From Idiomarina loihiensis (lineage in GTDB: Bacteria; Pseudomonadota; Gammaproteobacteria; Enterobacterales; Alteromonadaceae): a stretch of 64,000 nucleotides of DNA. The translations under genes were made by a program, and so were the position numbers. The notes beneath the pieces are model-generated. The model was not told the origin of the DNA, did not search any database, and saw only the letters and a list, made by a program, of their open reading frames with translations. Location of the stretch: positions 992,001-1,056,000 of the forward strand of contig NZ_CP074112.1 in NCBI RefSeq assembly GCF_024584785.1. The letters run 5' to 3'. This document shows, piece by piece, positions 54,489 through 64,000 of the stretch (within the stretch, counting starts at the first letter, position 1; each line of letters starts with the position of its first letter).

Positions 54489-55631
54489 ATGCAGCAACGT
54501 TTACGTGTACCTTTGTTAGTTTCGATGCTTAGCGCATCGTTAGCGCTAGCAGGTTGCGGTGATGCAGAACAGGCACAGGGGCCTGGCGCACAACAACAAC
54601 AGCAAATGACCGTAGGAGTAGTAACTATTGCTCCGCAAAATGTCGACCTCACCACCACCCTGCCCGGTCGTGCTAGTGCCTATCGGGTCGCTGAAGTGCG
54701 CCCGCAGGTGAACGGTATTTTACAACGCCAGCTGTTTCAAGAAGGTGCGATGGTCGAAGCCGGCCAGCAACTGTATCAAATCGACGCAGCCATGTACGAA
54801 GCAACTTTAGCTAGTGCCGAGGCCGAATTAAAGCGAGCACAGGCCACACTAAAAGCAAGTAAAGCGCGTTTTGAGCGTTCACAAGGGTTGGTCGCGGATA
54901 AAGCCATTAGCCAGCAAGATTATGACGAAGCAGAAGCTGCTTACTTACAAGCTGAAGCTCAACTTAAAGTCGCTGAAGCAAGCATCACTCAAGCCAAGCT
55001 CAACCTTGAGTATACTCGTGTTAAAGCGCCTATTAGTGGGCGCATTGGACGTTCACAGCTTACTGAAGGTGCATTATTAAGCGTTGGCCAAGCCCAAGCA
55101 TTAACCACTATTCACCAATTAGATCCAATTTACATAGATATTGCGCAAAGTAGCTCAGAGTATCTGCAGTTACAGCAAGCTATGCGTTCGGGACAAATAG
55201 TGACTGATGCCAATAACCGTGCGGCAGTGACTGTTAAAGTCGGTGATAACACCGAGTTACAAGGCGAATTGTTGTTCAACGAAGTTACCGTCGATCCGCA
55301 AACCAGTGCCATTACCTTGCGTGCCAAAGTAGCCAACCCTGAGCAGGTGTTGATGCCTGGTATGTACGTACGCACTGAGATTGCTAGCGGTGAACTGCAA
55401 CAAGCTATTTTAGCGCCGCAAACAGGGGTAACCCGAGACCCACGCGGGCGCGCCATCGCCATGGTGGTTAACCAAGCGGGTGAAGTTGAGCAACGCTACT
55501 TAACCGTGCAAGGTACCGTTGGTAGCGATTGGATTGTGACCGATGGTTTAACTGCTGGTGACCAAGTCATCGTCGAAGGTTTGCAAAAAATTCAGCCGGG
55601 GATGCCGGTTAAAACTGAAGAAGTGAAATAA
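54489..55631 (+). CDS. acrA: RND efflux periplasmic adaptor lipoprotein (AcrA/MexA type)
   Basis: 380 aa with lipoprotein signal, lipobox LAGC (Cys22), then a Gln-rich spacer. Usual adaptor order: barrel-sandwich and lipoyl halves around a helical hairpin (AEAELKRAQATLKASKARFERSQGLVADKAISQQDYDEAEAAYLQAEAQL, about 100-150) and a beta-barrel domain. It bridges the inner-membrane AcrB pump with an outer-membrane TolC channel that is not encoded here. Three bases before acrB, one operon, behind the AcrR-type operator. Confidence 0.94.
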   Translation: MQQRLRVPLLVSMLSASLALAGCGDAEQAQGPGAQQQQQMTVGVVTIAPQNVDLTTTLPGRASAYRVAEVRPQVNGILQRQLFQEGAMVEAGQQLYQIDAAMYEATLASAEAELKRAQATLKASKARFERSQGLVADKAISQQDYDEAEAAYLQAEAQLKVAEASITQAKLNLEYTRVKAPISGRIGRSQLTEGALLSVGQAQALTTIHQLDPIYIDIAQSSSEYLQLQQAMRSGQIVTDANNRAAVTVKVGDNTELQGELLFNEVTVDPQTSAITLRAKVANPEQVLMPGMYVRTEIASGELQQAILAPQTGVTRDPRGRAIAMVVNQAGEVEQRYLTVQGTVGSDWIVTDGLTAGDQVIVEGLQKIQPGMPVKTEEVK

Positions 55632-55634
55632 CCT

Positions 55635-58600
55635 ATGGCTAAGTTTTTTATCGATCGCCCAATTTTTGCTTGGGTTATCGCTATTATCATCATGTTGGCA
55701 GGCGGGCTAGCGGTCACGCAGCTTCCTGTTGAGCAATATCCTGAGATTGCGCCGCCGTCGGTGCAAATTAATGCCTCTTATCCCGGCGCTACGGCAGCCA
55801 CCTTAGAAGAGAGTGTGACCCAGGTTATTGAGCAGAACATGAATGGTATTGATAACCTCAAATACTTTTCATCTACCAGCGACTCCGCTGGTAACGCCAG
55901 CATTACGCTTACATTTGAAGCCGGTACCGATGCGGACATCGCGCAGGTTCAGGTGCAAAACAAATTGCAGTTGGCGCTACCGCTGTTACCACAAGAAGTA
56001 CAAGACCAAGGTCTGGTGGTAGCTAAAGCGAACAACTCTTTCTTGTTAGTAGCAGCGCTCATTTCTGATAACCCTGAGATTACTCAAATCGATTTAGGCG
56101 ACTATATTGCTAGTAACATTCAGGACCCGATTAGCCGTACTCCTGGCGTTGGTAGCGTACGTTTGTTCGGTGCGCCCTACTCCATGCGTATTTGGCTCGA
56201 CCCTGAATTGTTAGTACGCTACAACATGAACACCATCGATGTGGTGCAAGCGTTGCGCGAGCAAAATAATCAGGTTGCCGCTGGCCAAGTTGGCGGTACT
56301 CCATCCGTTGAAGGCCAACGTCTAACCGCTTCTATTATTGCGCAAACACGCTTAGAAACGGTGGCGCAATTTGAACAAGTGTTACTACGGGTAAACAACG
56401 ACGGCTCGAAAGTCACCGTGGGTGATGTCGCCAAAGTCGAACTTGGTGGCCAAGACTACAGTGTTGCCGCACGTTATAACCGCCAACAAGCTTCTGGTTT
56501 AGCGGTTAACTTGGCGACCGGGGCAAATGCTTTGGATACGGCTAAGGCAGTGAAAGCAACCTTAGCTGAACTCGAGCAATTCTTCCCTGAAGGCGTCAGT
56601 TTAGTCATCCCTTATGACACCACTCCGTTTGTTGAGATCTCCATCAAAGAAGTGGTGAAGATTTTATTTGAAGCGGTCATCTTGGTGTTCTTGCTGATGT
56701 TCTTGTTCTTACAGAACTTGCGCGCCACTATCATTCCATCGTTAGCCATTCCGGTGGTACTGTTAGGTACCTTCGGGATCATGTCGGCCCTTGGTTTCTC
56801 GATTAACACCCTAACCATGTTTGGTTTGGTGCTTGCCATTGGCTTGTTGGTGGATGATGCCATCGTGGTGGTCGAGAACGTTGAACGTTTGATGAGCGAA
56901 GAAAAACTATCGCCACGTAAAGCTACGATTAAGTCCATGCAACAAATCACTGGCGCCTTGGTGGCTATTGGCTTGGTTATGGCGGCAGTATTCGTGCCTA
57001 TGGCCTTCTTCGGCGGCTCTACCGGTGCTGTGTATCGTCAATTCTCTATCACCATTATTTCAGCGATGTCGTTATCAGTATTGGTGGCCATCATCTTCAC
57101 ACCATCTTTGTGTGCGACCATTCTGAAACCATTAAACCACGACCATCAGCCAAAAGGTTTGCTAGGTTGGTTTAACCGTACTCTCGATAAAGCCACCAAC
57201 AAATACACCAATTCTGTCCAAAATATCATCAAACGTAGTGTGCGTTTTGTACTGGTTTATTTGGGCTTAGTTGTGGTACTTGGCTTCTTATTTGCTCGTA
57301 TGCCGAGTTCGTTTATTCCAAACGAAGACCGCGGTGTATTCTTAACTCAGATGCAGTTACCCGCTGGATCGACCCTTGAGCAATCACGTCAAACCATGGC
57401 TAAGATTGAGGATTATTACCTCGAGCAAGCAGAGGGTATCCAATCCGTCTTTTCGGTGGTTGGCTTTAGCTTCAGTGGTCAAGGACAAAACTCAGGGTTA
57501 GCGTTTATTCGGTTAACGGACTGGAGTGAGCGTACTGAGCCACACCTGCAAATAGATGCCATTATTGGTCAAGCTTTTGGCTTCTTCTCGCAAATTCGTG
57601 AGGCTATGGTGTTTGCCTTTAACCTACCTTCAATTCCTGAGTTAGGTACTGCCAGTGGTTTTAACCTTTACATTCAAGACCGTGTTGGTTTAGGCCACGC
57701 AGAACTCTTGAATGCACGCAACCAATTGCTGGGGATGGCCGCACAAGAACCTAGTTTAACTGGGGTGCGTCCGAATGGCTTGGAAGATACCGCACAACTG
57801 CGTATTGACGTTGATTATGAAAAAGCCAAAGCACTGGGCTTAAATATCAGCGAAATCAACGCGACCTTATCGAATGCTTTCGGTACTACCTACGTTAACG
57901 ATTTCGTAGATCGTGGTCGGGTTAAGAAAGTTTACCTACAGGGTAAACCGGAAGCCCGGATGACGCCAGAAGACGTGAATGAGTGGTATGTACGCAATAA
58001 TCAAGGCGATATGGTCTCTTTTGCTTCCTTTGCGACCACCCGTTGGGACTTCGGTCCGCAGCGCTTAGAGCGCTACAACGGGGTGCCAGCGATGAACATC
58101 CAGGGTGAAGCTGCACCAGGTTATTCGTCAGGCGATGCCATGATGAAAATGGAAGAATTGATCAGTCGTTTGCCGCCTGGTATTGGTTATGAATGGAGTG
58201 GTATCTCACTCGAAGAGCGCACCTCTGGTAGCCAAGCACCACTGCTCTACGCGTTGTCGTTGCTCATCGTATTTTTGTGCCTAGCCGCACTTTACGAGAG
58301 CTGGTCCATTCCATTTGCGGTCATGTTGGTGGTGCCCTTAGGTATTCTTGGTGCCGTGATTGCAGCAACCATGCGCGGCCTTGAGAACGATGTGTATTTT
58401 CAAGTGGGACTACTTACCACGGTTGGGGTATCGGCACGTAACGCGATTCTTATCGTGGAATTTGCTAAAGACCTACAAGCACAAGGCAAAGAGCTCTTGG
58501 CTGCAACGCTGGAAGCCGTCCGCTTACGCTTGCGCCCAATCTTAATGACCTCGCTGGCCTTTACCTTCGGCGTCTTGCCACTAGCCTTGTCAACTGGTGC

Positions 58601-58742
58601 CGGCGCGGTAAGCCGTCAAGCCATTGGTACCGGGGTGATTGGTGGTATGGTCGGTGGTACCATATTAGCTATCTTCTTCGTTCCTCTGCTGTTTTACGTC
58701 GTACGTAAAACTTTCCCGCCGAAGGCTCGGCCCGAGGATTAA
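55635..58742 (+). CDS. acrB: RND multidrug efflux permease (AcrB type, HAE1)
   Basis: 1035 aa (E. coli AcrB 1049). The 12 TM segments with the large periplasmic loops are present; the proton-relay Asp pair is intact in [15 protein letters not shown] (about 400-415). The N-terminus [21 protein letters not shown] is standard. Exports drugs, dyes, bile salts or lipids using the proton gradient. A perfect terminator hairpin follows, ending the acrAB operon without tolC. Confidence 0.96.
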   Translation: MAKFFIDRPIFAWVIAIIIMLAGGLAVTQLPVEQYPEIAPPSVQINASYPGATAATLEESVTQVIEQNMNGIDNLKYFSSTSDSAGNASITLTFEAGTDADIAQVQVQNKLQLALPLLPQEVQDQGLVVAKANNSFLLVAALISDNPEITQIDLGDYIASNIQDPISRTPGVGSVRLFGAPYSMRIWLDPELLVRYNMNTIDVVQALREQNNQVAAGQVGGTPSVEGQRLTASIIAQTRLETVAQFEQVLLRVNNDGSKVTVGDVAKVELGGQDYSVAARYNRQQASGLAVNLATGANALDTAKAVKATLAELEQFFPEGVSLVIPYDTTPFVEISIKEVVKILFEAVILVFLLMFLFLQNLRATIIPSLAIPVVLLGTFGIMSALGFSINTLTMFGLVLAIGLLVDDAIVVVENVERLMSEEKLSPRKATIKSMQQITGALVAIGLVMAAVFVPMAFFGGSTGAVYRQFSITIISAMSLSVLVAIIFTPSLCATILKPLNHDHQPKGLLGWFNRTLDKATNKYTNSVQNIIKRSVRFVLVYLGLVVVLGFLFARMPSSFIPNEDRGVFLTQMQLPAGSTLEQSRQTMAKIEDYYLEQAEGIQSVFSVVGFSFSGQGQNSGLAFIRLTDWSERTEPHLQIDAIIGQAFGFFSQIREAMVFAFNLPSIPELGTASGFNLYIQDRVGLGHAELLNARNQLLGMAAQEPSLTGVRPNGLEDTAQLRIDVDYEKAKALGLNISEINATLSNAFGTTYVNDFVDRGRVKKVYLQGKPEARMTPEDVNEWYVRNNQGDMVSFASFATTRWDFGPQRLERYNGVPAMNIQGEAAPGYSSGDAMMKMEELISRLPPGIGYEWSGISLEERTSGSQAPLLYALSLLIVFLCLAALYESWSIPFAVMLVVPLGILGAVIAATMRGLENDVYFQVGLLTTVGVSARNAILIVEFAKDLQAQGKELLAATLEAVRLRLRPILMTSLAFTFGVLPLALSTGAGAVSRQAIGTGVIGGMVGGTILAIFFVPLLFYVVRKTFPPKARPED

Positions 58743-58769
58743 TAGTTAGCTAAACCCATAAAACATGCT

Positions 58770-58804
58770 AAGGTTGAGTCACTTTTGTGACTCAACCTTT
58801 TTTT
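58770..58804 (+). terminator. Terminator of acrAB
   Basis: AAGGTTGAGTCAC (58770-58782), loop TTTT, perfect complement (58787-58799), then T's to 58804. A 13-bp stem ending next to the ATG of the following DUF2937 gene. Confidence 0.93.
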
Positions 58805-59329
58805 ATGCTGAGACGATACTTTTCTTTATTATTAGCATTAGCTGCGGCCTTAGTTGGAGTGCAAATTCCCAACTACGTGACCCAGTACCAGCAGCGCATT
58901 GACGCCCAGTACACCGAAGCAATGATTTATTACCGCGAGTATCAGGCTATCGCCGATACTTATTTAAACGGTGATATGCAAGCACTGCTAGCTGCACATG
59001 AAAATAGCGATAATGACATCTTTAAGGCAGAAGCTGTACCGCTCCGTACACTGATTGAACGGGTCGAATTACTCAGCTACGAACAGCAGCAATTGCAACG
59101 CCCCCTACCCGTTCAAGTTTGGTTTATTGCGACGCAAGCCAATCCCCAAATTCGCCAAGATACCTGGCGCATGTATAGCTACAACGTACCTATGACGACG
59201 ACCGCAGTGGTGACCGCGTTGGTGAGTGCAGTACTGACGCTACTGCTATGGGATACGTGTTGGGGCTTACTGAGATGGGGTTGGCGACGTATTCGTCATA
59301 CCAACAAAGGGCGCCGAGTGACGCCCTAG
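58805..59329 (+). CDS. DUF2937 family membrane protein
   Basis: 174 aa from ATG 58805, directly after the acrAB terminator's T-run; a GTG at 58787 lies inside the terminator stem and is unlikely. N-terminal membrane segment (MLRRYFSLLLALAAALVGVQIPNYV), the QYQQRIDAQYTEAMIYYREYQAIADTYLNGDMQALLAAHENSDN pattern of DUF2937 and a second membrane segment near 134-155. Function unknown. No ribosome site is visible because the start is preceded by T's, so a leaderless or weakly translated mRNA is possible. Confidence 0.75.
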   Translation: MLRRYFSLLLALAAALVGVQIPNYVTQYQQRIDAQYTEAMIYYREYQAIADTYLNGDMQALLAAHENSDNDIFKAEAVPLRTLIERVELLSYEQQQLQRPLPVQVWFIATQANPQIRQDTWRMYSYNVPMTTTAVVTALVSAVLTLLLWDTCWGLLRWGWRRIRHTNKGRRVTP

Positions 59330-59356
59330 ATTGCATCAATACCAAGGCGACTCCTG

Positions 59357-59698
59357 CTAGGATTGGGAGTCGTCGCGCTTAACCTCATATTCACCTTCAA
59401 TAACGCTATCATCTTGACGATTTTGGCGTTGCTGATAAGCATTCTGTGCCTGTTGACGAGCTTGCTGCTGTGCCTGCCGCGTCGCTTTACTAAACTGCCA
59501 CATTTGTTTGAGTTGGCGACGTTTACGCCACATCACTGGGAGTAATAGAATCCAACCAACCAGCAAAAACACCAGCCCTAAAAATAAACCAAGTAACAAT
59601 AAGGCACCAAACAACAACCAGCCCAAAATAACCGCCAGCGGGTTTGCTCCAGGCTGTGGTTTTATTTTGCTTTGCATTTGGCGAATATAAATCAACAT
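59357..59698 (-). CDS. Small membrane protein with Gln-rich tail, unknown
   Basis: 113 aa. Hydrophobic stretch at about residues 22-55 (LAVILGWLLFGALLLLGLFLGLVFLLVGWILLL), probably two membrane passes, followed by a basic segment (WRKRRQLKQMW) and a Gln-rich coiled-coil-like tail (ATRQAQQQARQQAQNAYQQRQN). An internal ATG at residue 8 might be the true start. Convergent with the DUF2937 gene. No family recognised. Confidence 0.55.
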   Translation of the reverse strand: MLIYIRQMQSKIKPQPGANPLAVILGWLLFGALLLLGLFLGLVFLLVGWILLLPVMWRKRRQLKQMWQFSKATRQAQQQARQQAQNAYQQRQNRQDDSVIEGEYEVKRDDSQS

Positions 59699-59753
59699 AA
59701 GGTCTCGCTTGTTTAGCTTGTAACTATCACCCTAACTTAATATATGGGGATGA

Positions 59754-60302
59754 TTATTTCTCAGACAAGTCATTGCCCTTATTGGTTGCACGAGCAGCGA
59801 GCTTATCTTGTAACATTTTAAGAATAATGCTGGTTAAGTTAACAATATTAAATACGGTACCAGACACACTGCCAACTAAAATGGCATAGGCTAAACCCAG
59901 TATTTCAGCCAGTAAAAACCAACGCCGAATCAGCACAGGATCGTTGAGTACGATAGCACCAGCAGTAAAAATAATAGACGAGGTATAGGCCATCAATAAA
60001 GGTAATAATGGGGTATCGCCGGTTAATTCCCAAAAGAAGAAACCTAGGTTGATGCTAATAAATCCCCATAACACCAACTTGCCGCGCCACCGTAATGCAA
60101 TCAGATTACGTAATACTGCAATCCCAGTAACAATCGCGCCAGCAACAGCACCAAGCATCGCAAAGTGAATCGACAAACTGCCTAAAGCAATCGCCGAGAC
60201 AATACGATACCGATTTGCGGTGCCTTGACGGTAGGCAATAAAATTAGCTACCAACGCAATAACGCCAAAGACTTCCGCTATTCCTTCTATACTTAAACCC
60301 AC
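59754..60302 (-). CDS. ygjV: YgjV family inner membrane protein
   Basis: 182 aa (E. coli YgjV 183). Five to six hydrophobic segments in an even distribution; starts near AEVFGVIALVANFIAYRQGT and ends NLTSIILKMLQDKLAARAT. Matches the YgjV/Imp family (PF10688), membrane proteins of unknown function. Alone on the minus strand, with a hairpin further upstream at 60332-60370 that terminates the preceding peptidase operon. Confidence 0.8.
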   Translation of the reverse strand: MGLSIEGIAEVFGVIALVANFIAYRQGTANRYRIVSAIALGSLSIHFAMLGAVAGAIVTGIAVLRNLIALRWRGKLVLWGFISINLGFFFWELTGDTPLLPLLMAYTSSIIFTAGAIVLNDPVLIRRWFLLAEILGLAYAILVGSVSGTVFNIVNLTSIILKMLQDKLAARATNKGNDLSEK

Positions 60303-60331
60303 GGTTCACCTTTACCAGATCAAAGCAATAA

Positions 60332-60370
60332 AAAAGCGGTCATGGTAGCTGCGCCACCACCACCGCTTTT
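60332..60370 (-). terminator. Terminator of the M28 peptidase gene
   Basis: AAAAGCGGT (60332-60340) pairs with ACCGCTTTT (60362-60370), with a further GGT/ACC pairing inside. On the minus strand it is 22 bases after the peptidase stop and followed by T's. Confidence 0.75.
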
Positions 60371-60392
60371 TAATGTCATTTACGTCACTTAA

Positions 60393-62063
60393 TTATTGGC
60401 GCTCGCCTGCACTTGCGTCACGAATCGCTTTAAATTCGTTGCCAGCATTCCAGTTCGGCCATAGCGCACTATTGGCAAGTTCTTCACCTACCCAGTAATA
60501 CAACCAAAGATCTTGTTGTACACCGCGTAAATCCCAATTCGGGTCAAACTCATCAGCTGGCTTATGATAAGCTACTTGGACATATTCTGCACGTTTTTGC
60601 TGACCATATTCCTTGCCAAACTCAATGTGATCATTGCCACCTTTAGCGTACAACATAGGTACACCACGCTTAGCTAAGTTAAAATGATCTGAGCGATAGA
60701 AGGATCCCGCTTCAGGGCTTGGCTCAGGCGCAACGTAACGCCCTTGTTGTTCCACATACTTAGCCAAATAACCCTCAAGCTCGGAATTACCGTAGCCAAC
60801 CACAACCATATCGCGCATCGGACCATAGACATTCAAAACGTCCATGTTGATGCCACCTACAGCTTTACTAAGAGGTAACATCGGGTTATCCGCATACCAA
60901 TCAGAGCCCAACAAACCTCGCTCTTCGGCTGTTACCAACACAAACACCACCGAACGCTCTGGTTGCGGTTGGCTGCTATAGAACTCGGCTAGCGCCATCA
61001 CCCCAGCAGTACCACTGGCGTTATCCTGCGCACCATTAAAGATACCGTCGTCAGGATTGATCGGGTCTAACCCCATATGGTCCCAATGAGCCATATAAAT
61101 GACGTGCTCATCAGGTTTTGATTTACCTTCAATGTAACCAATCAAGTTAGGTGAATTAAGGTAGTCAAATTTGGTTGATACGCTAATGCTCATAGCTGTA
61201 TTCAGCGCAACTGCTTTAAAGTCGGGTTGTTGTGCCGCTTTGCGCATATCATCATAACTGCTACCTAAGCGAGCAAATAACACATCGGCGGCGTCTTTTG
61301 TGATCCAACCTTCAATTTGAGTTCGGTCCATGTTTTTATTGTCACGGGCCAAATCAAATCGCATCGGCGAACCACCAGCAATCACGCCCCAGCCATAACC
61401 TGCAGGCCCAGTGTCATGAATCACAATAACCCCAGCGGCTCCTTGTCGAGCTGCTTCTTCAAACTTATAAGTCCAACGCCCGTAATAGGTCATCGCCTTA
61501 CCGTTAAAGACTTCCGCATCTTGGCTATCGTAACCAGGGTCATTCACTAACACCACTACGGTTTTACCGGCCACATCTAAGCCTGCGTAATCGTTCCACC
61601 CAAACTCAGGGGCAACAATGCCATAGCCAGCGAACACCATCTCGCTATTGCTTAGGTCTACTTGTTCTTGTACTCGTGGTGACCAAGCCATCATATCTTT
61701 GCGGTATTCAAACGCACTGATATCGTTATTGCTAAACGTCATATTAGATACTTGCGTTGGCAACATACGTACCAGCGGAACTTGCTGTTGATAGCTACCC
61801 TTCTCGCTATCATAGGGCTGCAAACCCCATTCTTTAAATTTACCCTCGATGTAGGCAACTGTTTTTTCTTCACCTGCTGAAGCTGGTGCGCGCCCTTCAA
61901 ATTCATCGGCGCTGAGGGTTTGCAAATATTCCGTATAATTTTCATTAAAACTGTACGGGTTAACTTCTACCGCCGGCTTGCTAGTTTGTTCTTGAGGTGC
62001 TTGCGCTGGGTTACAGGCAACCATCAGTAAACTAGCCGCAGCCAACGCTGAGAGCTTGTTCAT
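60393..62063 (-). CDS. M28 family metallopeptidase, lipoprotein with PA domain
   Basis: 556 aa from ATG 62063 (AGGAG upstream), giving a lipoprotein signal with lipobox MVAC (Cys17); an earlier in-frame start at 62129 would hide it. PA domain at about 115-245. Peptidase domain with zinc ligands in MAHWDHMGLD (His, Asp), QDNASGTAGV, ERGLLGSDWY with the general-base Glu pair (TAEERG), NMDVLN and YRSDHFNLAKRGVP. It is an aminopeptidase-type enzyme that would act in the periplasm or on the surface to break down peptides. Co-directional with the DUF192 gene upstream (4 bases apart). Confidence 0.92.
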   Translation of the reverse strand: MNKLSALAAASLLMVACNPAQAPQEQTSKPAVEVNPYSFNENYTEYLQTLSADEFEGRAPASAGEEKTVAYIEGKFKEWGLQPYDSEKGSYQQQVPLVRMLPTQVSNMTFSNNDISAFEYRKDMMAWSPRVQEQVDLSNSEMVFAGYGIVAPEFGWNDYAGLDVAGKTVVVLVNDPGYDSQDAEVFNGKAMTYYGRWTYKFEEAARQGAAGVIVIHDTGPAGYGWGVIAGGSPMRFDLARDNKNMDRTQIEGWITKDAADVLFARLGSSYDDMRKAAQQPDFKAVALNTAMSISVSTKFDYLNSPNLIGYIEGKSKPDEHVIYMAHWDHMGLDPINPDDGIFNGAQDNASGTAGVMALAEFYSSQPQPERSVVFVLVTAEERGLLGSDWYADNPMLPLSKAVGGINMDVLNVYGPMRDMVVVGYGNSELEGYLAKYVEQQGRYVAPEPSPEAGSFYRSDHFNLAKRGVPMLYAKGGNDHIEFGKEYGQQKRAEYVQVAYHKPADEFDPNWDLRGVQQDLWLYYWVGEELANSALWPNWNAGNEFKAIRDASAGERQ

Positions 62064-62067
62064 GGGT

Positions 62068-62568
62068 TTATTCTCCTGGTTGTTTGCATGACTGTAATTG
62101 GGCGCCAACGGTAATACCATAACGCTCAAAATATCCTTGGTTTAATTCTAATGCTGCCATATACCGTACTTTTGGCTCGTACACGGGGCAGCGACGTGAA
62201 TCAATACTTGGGCATGGGTCCATCGATAAAATGGTGGCAATTTTCATGTCCTTATCGAGATAAGCAATATCTAACGGTAAGTAGGTATTGTACATCCAGA
62301 AACCTGCACTACCGGGGCGTTCTTGTTGGTACTTAAACAACATCCCCGCGTGTTCAGCGAGAGTTTCACGAAACATCAAGCCACGAGCACGGCTATCATA
62401 GGTGTCAGCAATTTCTAACTGCAATGGATGCTCATGCCCAGCAATACACCATTGCTCGGTTTTTAACGAGGGTGATGCCGGCTGCCCCGCCAATGCCGCA
62501 GTTCCGGCTGGCTCTAAATGCAACAAGGACACTAACCACGCGGTAGAAATAAGACTGGTAAGAACCAT
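62068..62568 (-). CDS. DUF192 family secreted protein
   Basis: 166 aa with a short N-terminal signal (VLTSLISTAWLVSLLHL), then a DUF192 domain (about 48-160) with RARGLMFRETLAEHAGMLFKYQ and FWMYNTYLPLDIAYLDKDMKI, the family signature. DUF192 proteins are small beta-rich proteins of unknown biochemical role, often in extracytoplasmic settings. 4 bases before the peptidase gene, so likely cotranscribed. Confidence 0.85.
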   Translation of the reverse strand: MVLTSLISTAWLVSLLHLEPAGTAALAGQPASPSLKTEQWCIAGHEHPLQLEIADTYDSRARGLMFRETLAEHAGMLFKYQQERPGSAGFWMYNTYLPLDIAYLDKDMKIATILSMDPCPSIDSRRCPVYEPKVRYMAALELNQGYFERYGITVGAQLQSCKQPGE

Positions 62569-62640
62569 GAGCTATGCCTCTGTGTTAGTAGCTAAAAACC
62601 TAGTATCGCTTTATTTAACTCAGAAAAAAAGGTAAAAAAA

Positions 62641-62660
62641 AGCCTCCATTTAAGGAGGCT
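62641..62660 (-). terminator. Terminator of the DUF4382 gene
   Basis: AGCCTCC (62641-62647) and GGAGGCT (62654-62660), with a poly-A on the left, i.e. T-run on the minus strand. 20 bases after the DUF4382 stop. Confidence 0.85.
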
Positions 62661-62679
62661 CAAAGGGAGAGTGTATTCT

Positions 62680-63654
62680 TTACTCAATAACCACCGTCGT
62701 CACCTCACCATTATCGACAACTGTGACTGTTTGATGGCCTAACAAGCTAATATCGTCATCCACTTCAGGATCATCTGCGACATCGCAGGTATAGCCTAGG
62801 GTATAGTCCCCAGCGCTCACATAGCCAAGCTCAAACTGATAATTTACCGCACCATCAAAATAGACCGCGCTCACGGCATAAGGTTCAACGGCTTCGCTAC
62901 CACCAACATCAGCAAGATCCGCAACAATATGATCAACACCTGGGTACAGGTAGACGCTTGCTACCGCCGTGCCAGTATCAGCAGGGGCGACAGTGCAGCT
63001 ATTTTCAATCAAGAGGGCTTCCGCCATGCTACCTTCAATGTGCCCCACGGTTAGATTATTAACCAAACGAACTCCGCGCGGCTTCAAGAAATACTGATCT
63101 TGTCCGACCGGATTAACTAAGGCTTGGCGTAAATCAAACTCTGCAGTGTAAGCAGTTTCACCGCCAGCACCCACGGTAATACCATCAAACTTCAATTCAT
63201 TCGATGGCACGCTTAGTGGGATCCTTTGGTCCCCCACTTGAACATAAGAACCATCCGCCATCACTAACCGTAGTTGACTGTAATCCCCAGCAGGCACCTC
63301 CACACCACTGATCAAATCTTCTGCTGTTGAACCGGTAAAGTTCATAAGGTTAATGCCGCGAGTATTAGCGATAACCTCACCGTCGCTATCAACACAGACA
63401 TCGTTACTAGCAATGGTGTTACTGTCCTCGCCAATGGTGAAAACTTGCTTGCCAGCACTATTGCCGAGCAATTCGATAGCATGAAAGCAAGCCCATACCT
63501 CATCAGCGGCGTCTACGGGGGCATCACTGACAGCAAAGGAGAATTGACCGGTTTGCGCAACCACTTCAGAATCACTATCTGAACCACAAGCAACAAGCAT
63601 GCTGCTGGCTAACGTTAAAGCAATCATGGTGCTAATAGGAGCTCGGTTAAACAT
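62680..63654 (-). CDS. DUF4382 domain lipoprotein
   Basis: 324 aa with a lipoprotein signal (lipobox LVAC, Cys23) then a Ser/Asp-rich spacer. DUF4382 domain (about 36-190) begins GQFSFAVSDAPVDAADEVWACFHAIEL, and the family's VPAGDYSQLRLVM motif is at about 120-132. The C-terminal half (about 205-324) is another beta-rich domain with two Cys pairs (NSCTVAP, YTCDVAD). DUF4382 proteins are outer-surface beta-sandwich lipoproteins of unknown role, possibly ligand binding. Confidence 0.85.
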   Translation of the reverse strand: MFNRAPISTMIALTLASSMLVACGSDSDSEVVAQTGQFSFAVSDAPVDAADEVWACFHAIELLGNSAGKQVFTIGEDSNTIASNDVCVDSDGEVIANTRGINLMNFTGSTAEDLISGVEVPAGDYSQLRLVMADGSYVQVGDQRIPLSVPSNELKFDGITVGAGGETAYTAEFDLRQALVNPVGQDQYFLKPRGVRLVNNLTVGHIEGSMAEALLIENSCTVAPADTGTAVASVYLYPGVDHIVADLADVGGSEAVEPYAVSAVYFDGAVNYQFELGYVSAGDYTLGYTCDVADDPEVDDDISLLGHQTVTVVDNGEVTTVVIE

Positions 63655-63842
63655 ATCAACCTCTTTGTTATATGAAAGATGTCATATTTATAGCAAAATT
63701 GAATAAAGAAAAAAGCTGTAGCCTTCCATTTTACTTAGCCTTTACACTCATCAACAAAAGATAGAATGAATACCATCTAACCGTTGATAAGCACCGCAGA
63801 ACAGCATAAAGTAGCGCTATAAACAAACCACATATTGTTAAC
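63655..63842. other. Intergenic region between divergent DUF4382 and YvcK-like genes
   Basis: 188 AT-rich bases. Sequence near 63655-63720 should contain the DUF4382 promoter. No hairpin or operator that I could recognise. The nearby minus-strand reading frame (63731-64000) is opposite a better plus-strand gene and is not considered a gene. Confidence 0.4.
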
Positions 63843-64000
63843 ATGACACTAAAGACATCTCCTAGTCCCCTAGTAACAGCTCCTAGACAACTGCAACAGT
63901 TGCGCTCAGTGACGGCTATTGGCGGTGGCCATGGTTTAGGACGGGTACTCTCAACTTTGGCGTTTCTAAATCGACGCTTAATAGGGATTGTGGCCACCAC
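63843..64000 (+). CDS. YvcK/CofD-like protein (gluconeogenesis factor family), partial
   Basis: First 52 codons only; the gene runs off the right edge. From ATG 63843 the frame reads a variable N-terminus followed by [32 protein letters not shown] (residues about 24-53), the conserved nucleotide-binding GGGxGxGRxL and IVxTT signature of the YvcK/CofD family (UPF0052). Members bind UDP-sugars and influence cell-wall and carbon metabolism. No good ribosome site is seen before this ATG, so an upstream start is possible. Confidence 0.8.
   Translation, partial: MTLKTSPSPLVTAPRQLQQLRSVTAIGGGHGLGRVLSTLAFLNRRLIGIVAT

Noticed and set aside
63731-64000. Minus-strand reading frame of 89 aa at the right edge
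   Set aside because: The plus strand of the same DNA encodes a recognisable YvcK/CofD N-terminus ([13 protein letters not shown]...); the minus-strand product has no known features.

Overview
The window is about 64 kb of a gammaproteobacterial chromosome carrying most of one lambda-like prophage (about 1-18280) followed by core chromosome (about 18280-64000). Conserved gene blocks (uvrY-uvrC-pgsA-tRNA Gly/Cys/Leu, tusDCBE, lolA-rarA-crcB-serS, lrp/ald, trxB-aat-infA/clpA-clpS-cspD, yejK/yejLM) and moderate GC suggest a marine Alteromonadales member. Idiomarinaceae (Idiomarina/Pseudidiomarina) is my best guess from protein style, not a proven assignment.

The prophage is a mirror image of lambda. 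Around 5351-5471 lies a cro/cI switch. Leftwards (minus strand) run cro, an unknown gene in the cII position, an O-like initiator with internal iterons, a P-like helicase loader, a phage csrA, rusA, a Mor-type activator in the slot where lambda has Q, an unknown membrane-anchored protein, a GH108 endolysin, a 3TM holin and the start of a terminase small subunit-like gene. Packaging and virion genes must lie left of base 1. Rightwards (plus strand) run cI, then a two-gene module (a DUF4747-like soluble protein plus a 4TM membrane protein) placed like rexA/rexB, small lipoproteins, a second operator/promoter that matches the cro/cI region (OL-like), a structured leader, recT, a YqaJ exonuclease fusion, a run of small genes, ssb, a DUF4224 protein and the integrase. 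The integrase ends 87 bases from the 3' end of tRNA-Leu(UAA), so attR is at about 18280 and attL is outside the window.

The chromosome then reads on the minus strand tRNA-Leu, tRNA-Cys, tRNA-Gly, pgsA, uvrC and a UvrY/GacA-type regulator whose receiver domain has lost its phosphorylation residues; a thioesterase and tRNA-Ser follow. Next are yccA and tusDCBE (2-thiouridine sulfur relay), serS, crcB, rarA, lolA, ftsK, divergent lrp/ald, trxB, aat, infA, clpA, clpS and cspD (N-end rule proteolysis cluster), and yejK/yejL/yejM.

After tRNA-Pro(GGG) come a membrane diguanylate cyclase, a DUF3482 GTPase with its DUF2868 partner, an ABC exporter, a cstA/cory-CC-star/ArsA-like triad, a VTT membrane protein, an MDR oxidoreductase and an acrAB efflux operon behind an AcrR-type palindrome. 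The last stretch holds small membrane proteins, ygjV, an M28 peptidase lipoprotein, a DUF192 protein, a DUF4382 lipoprotein and the start of a YvcK/CofD-like gene.

Most noteworthy: the cI-linked DUF4747-like/4TM pair (candidate exclusion or defence module), the phage CsrA, the paired iteron triplets, the non-phosphorylatable UvrY homologue, the cstA/cory-CC-star/ArsA triad, and a 20-bp element placed identically upstream of two tRNA promoters.
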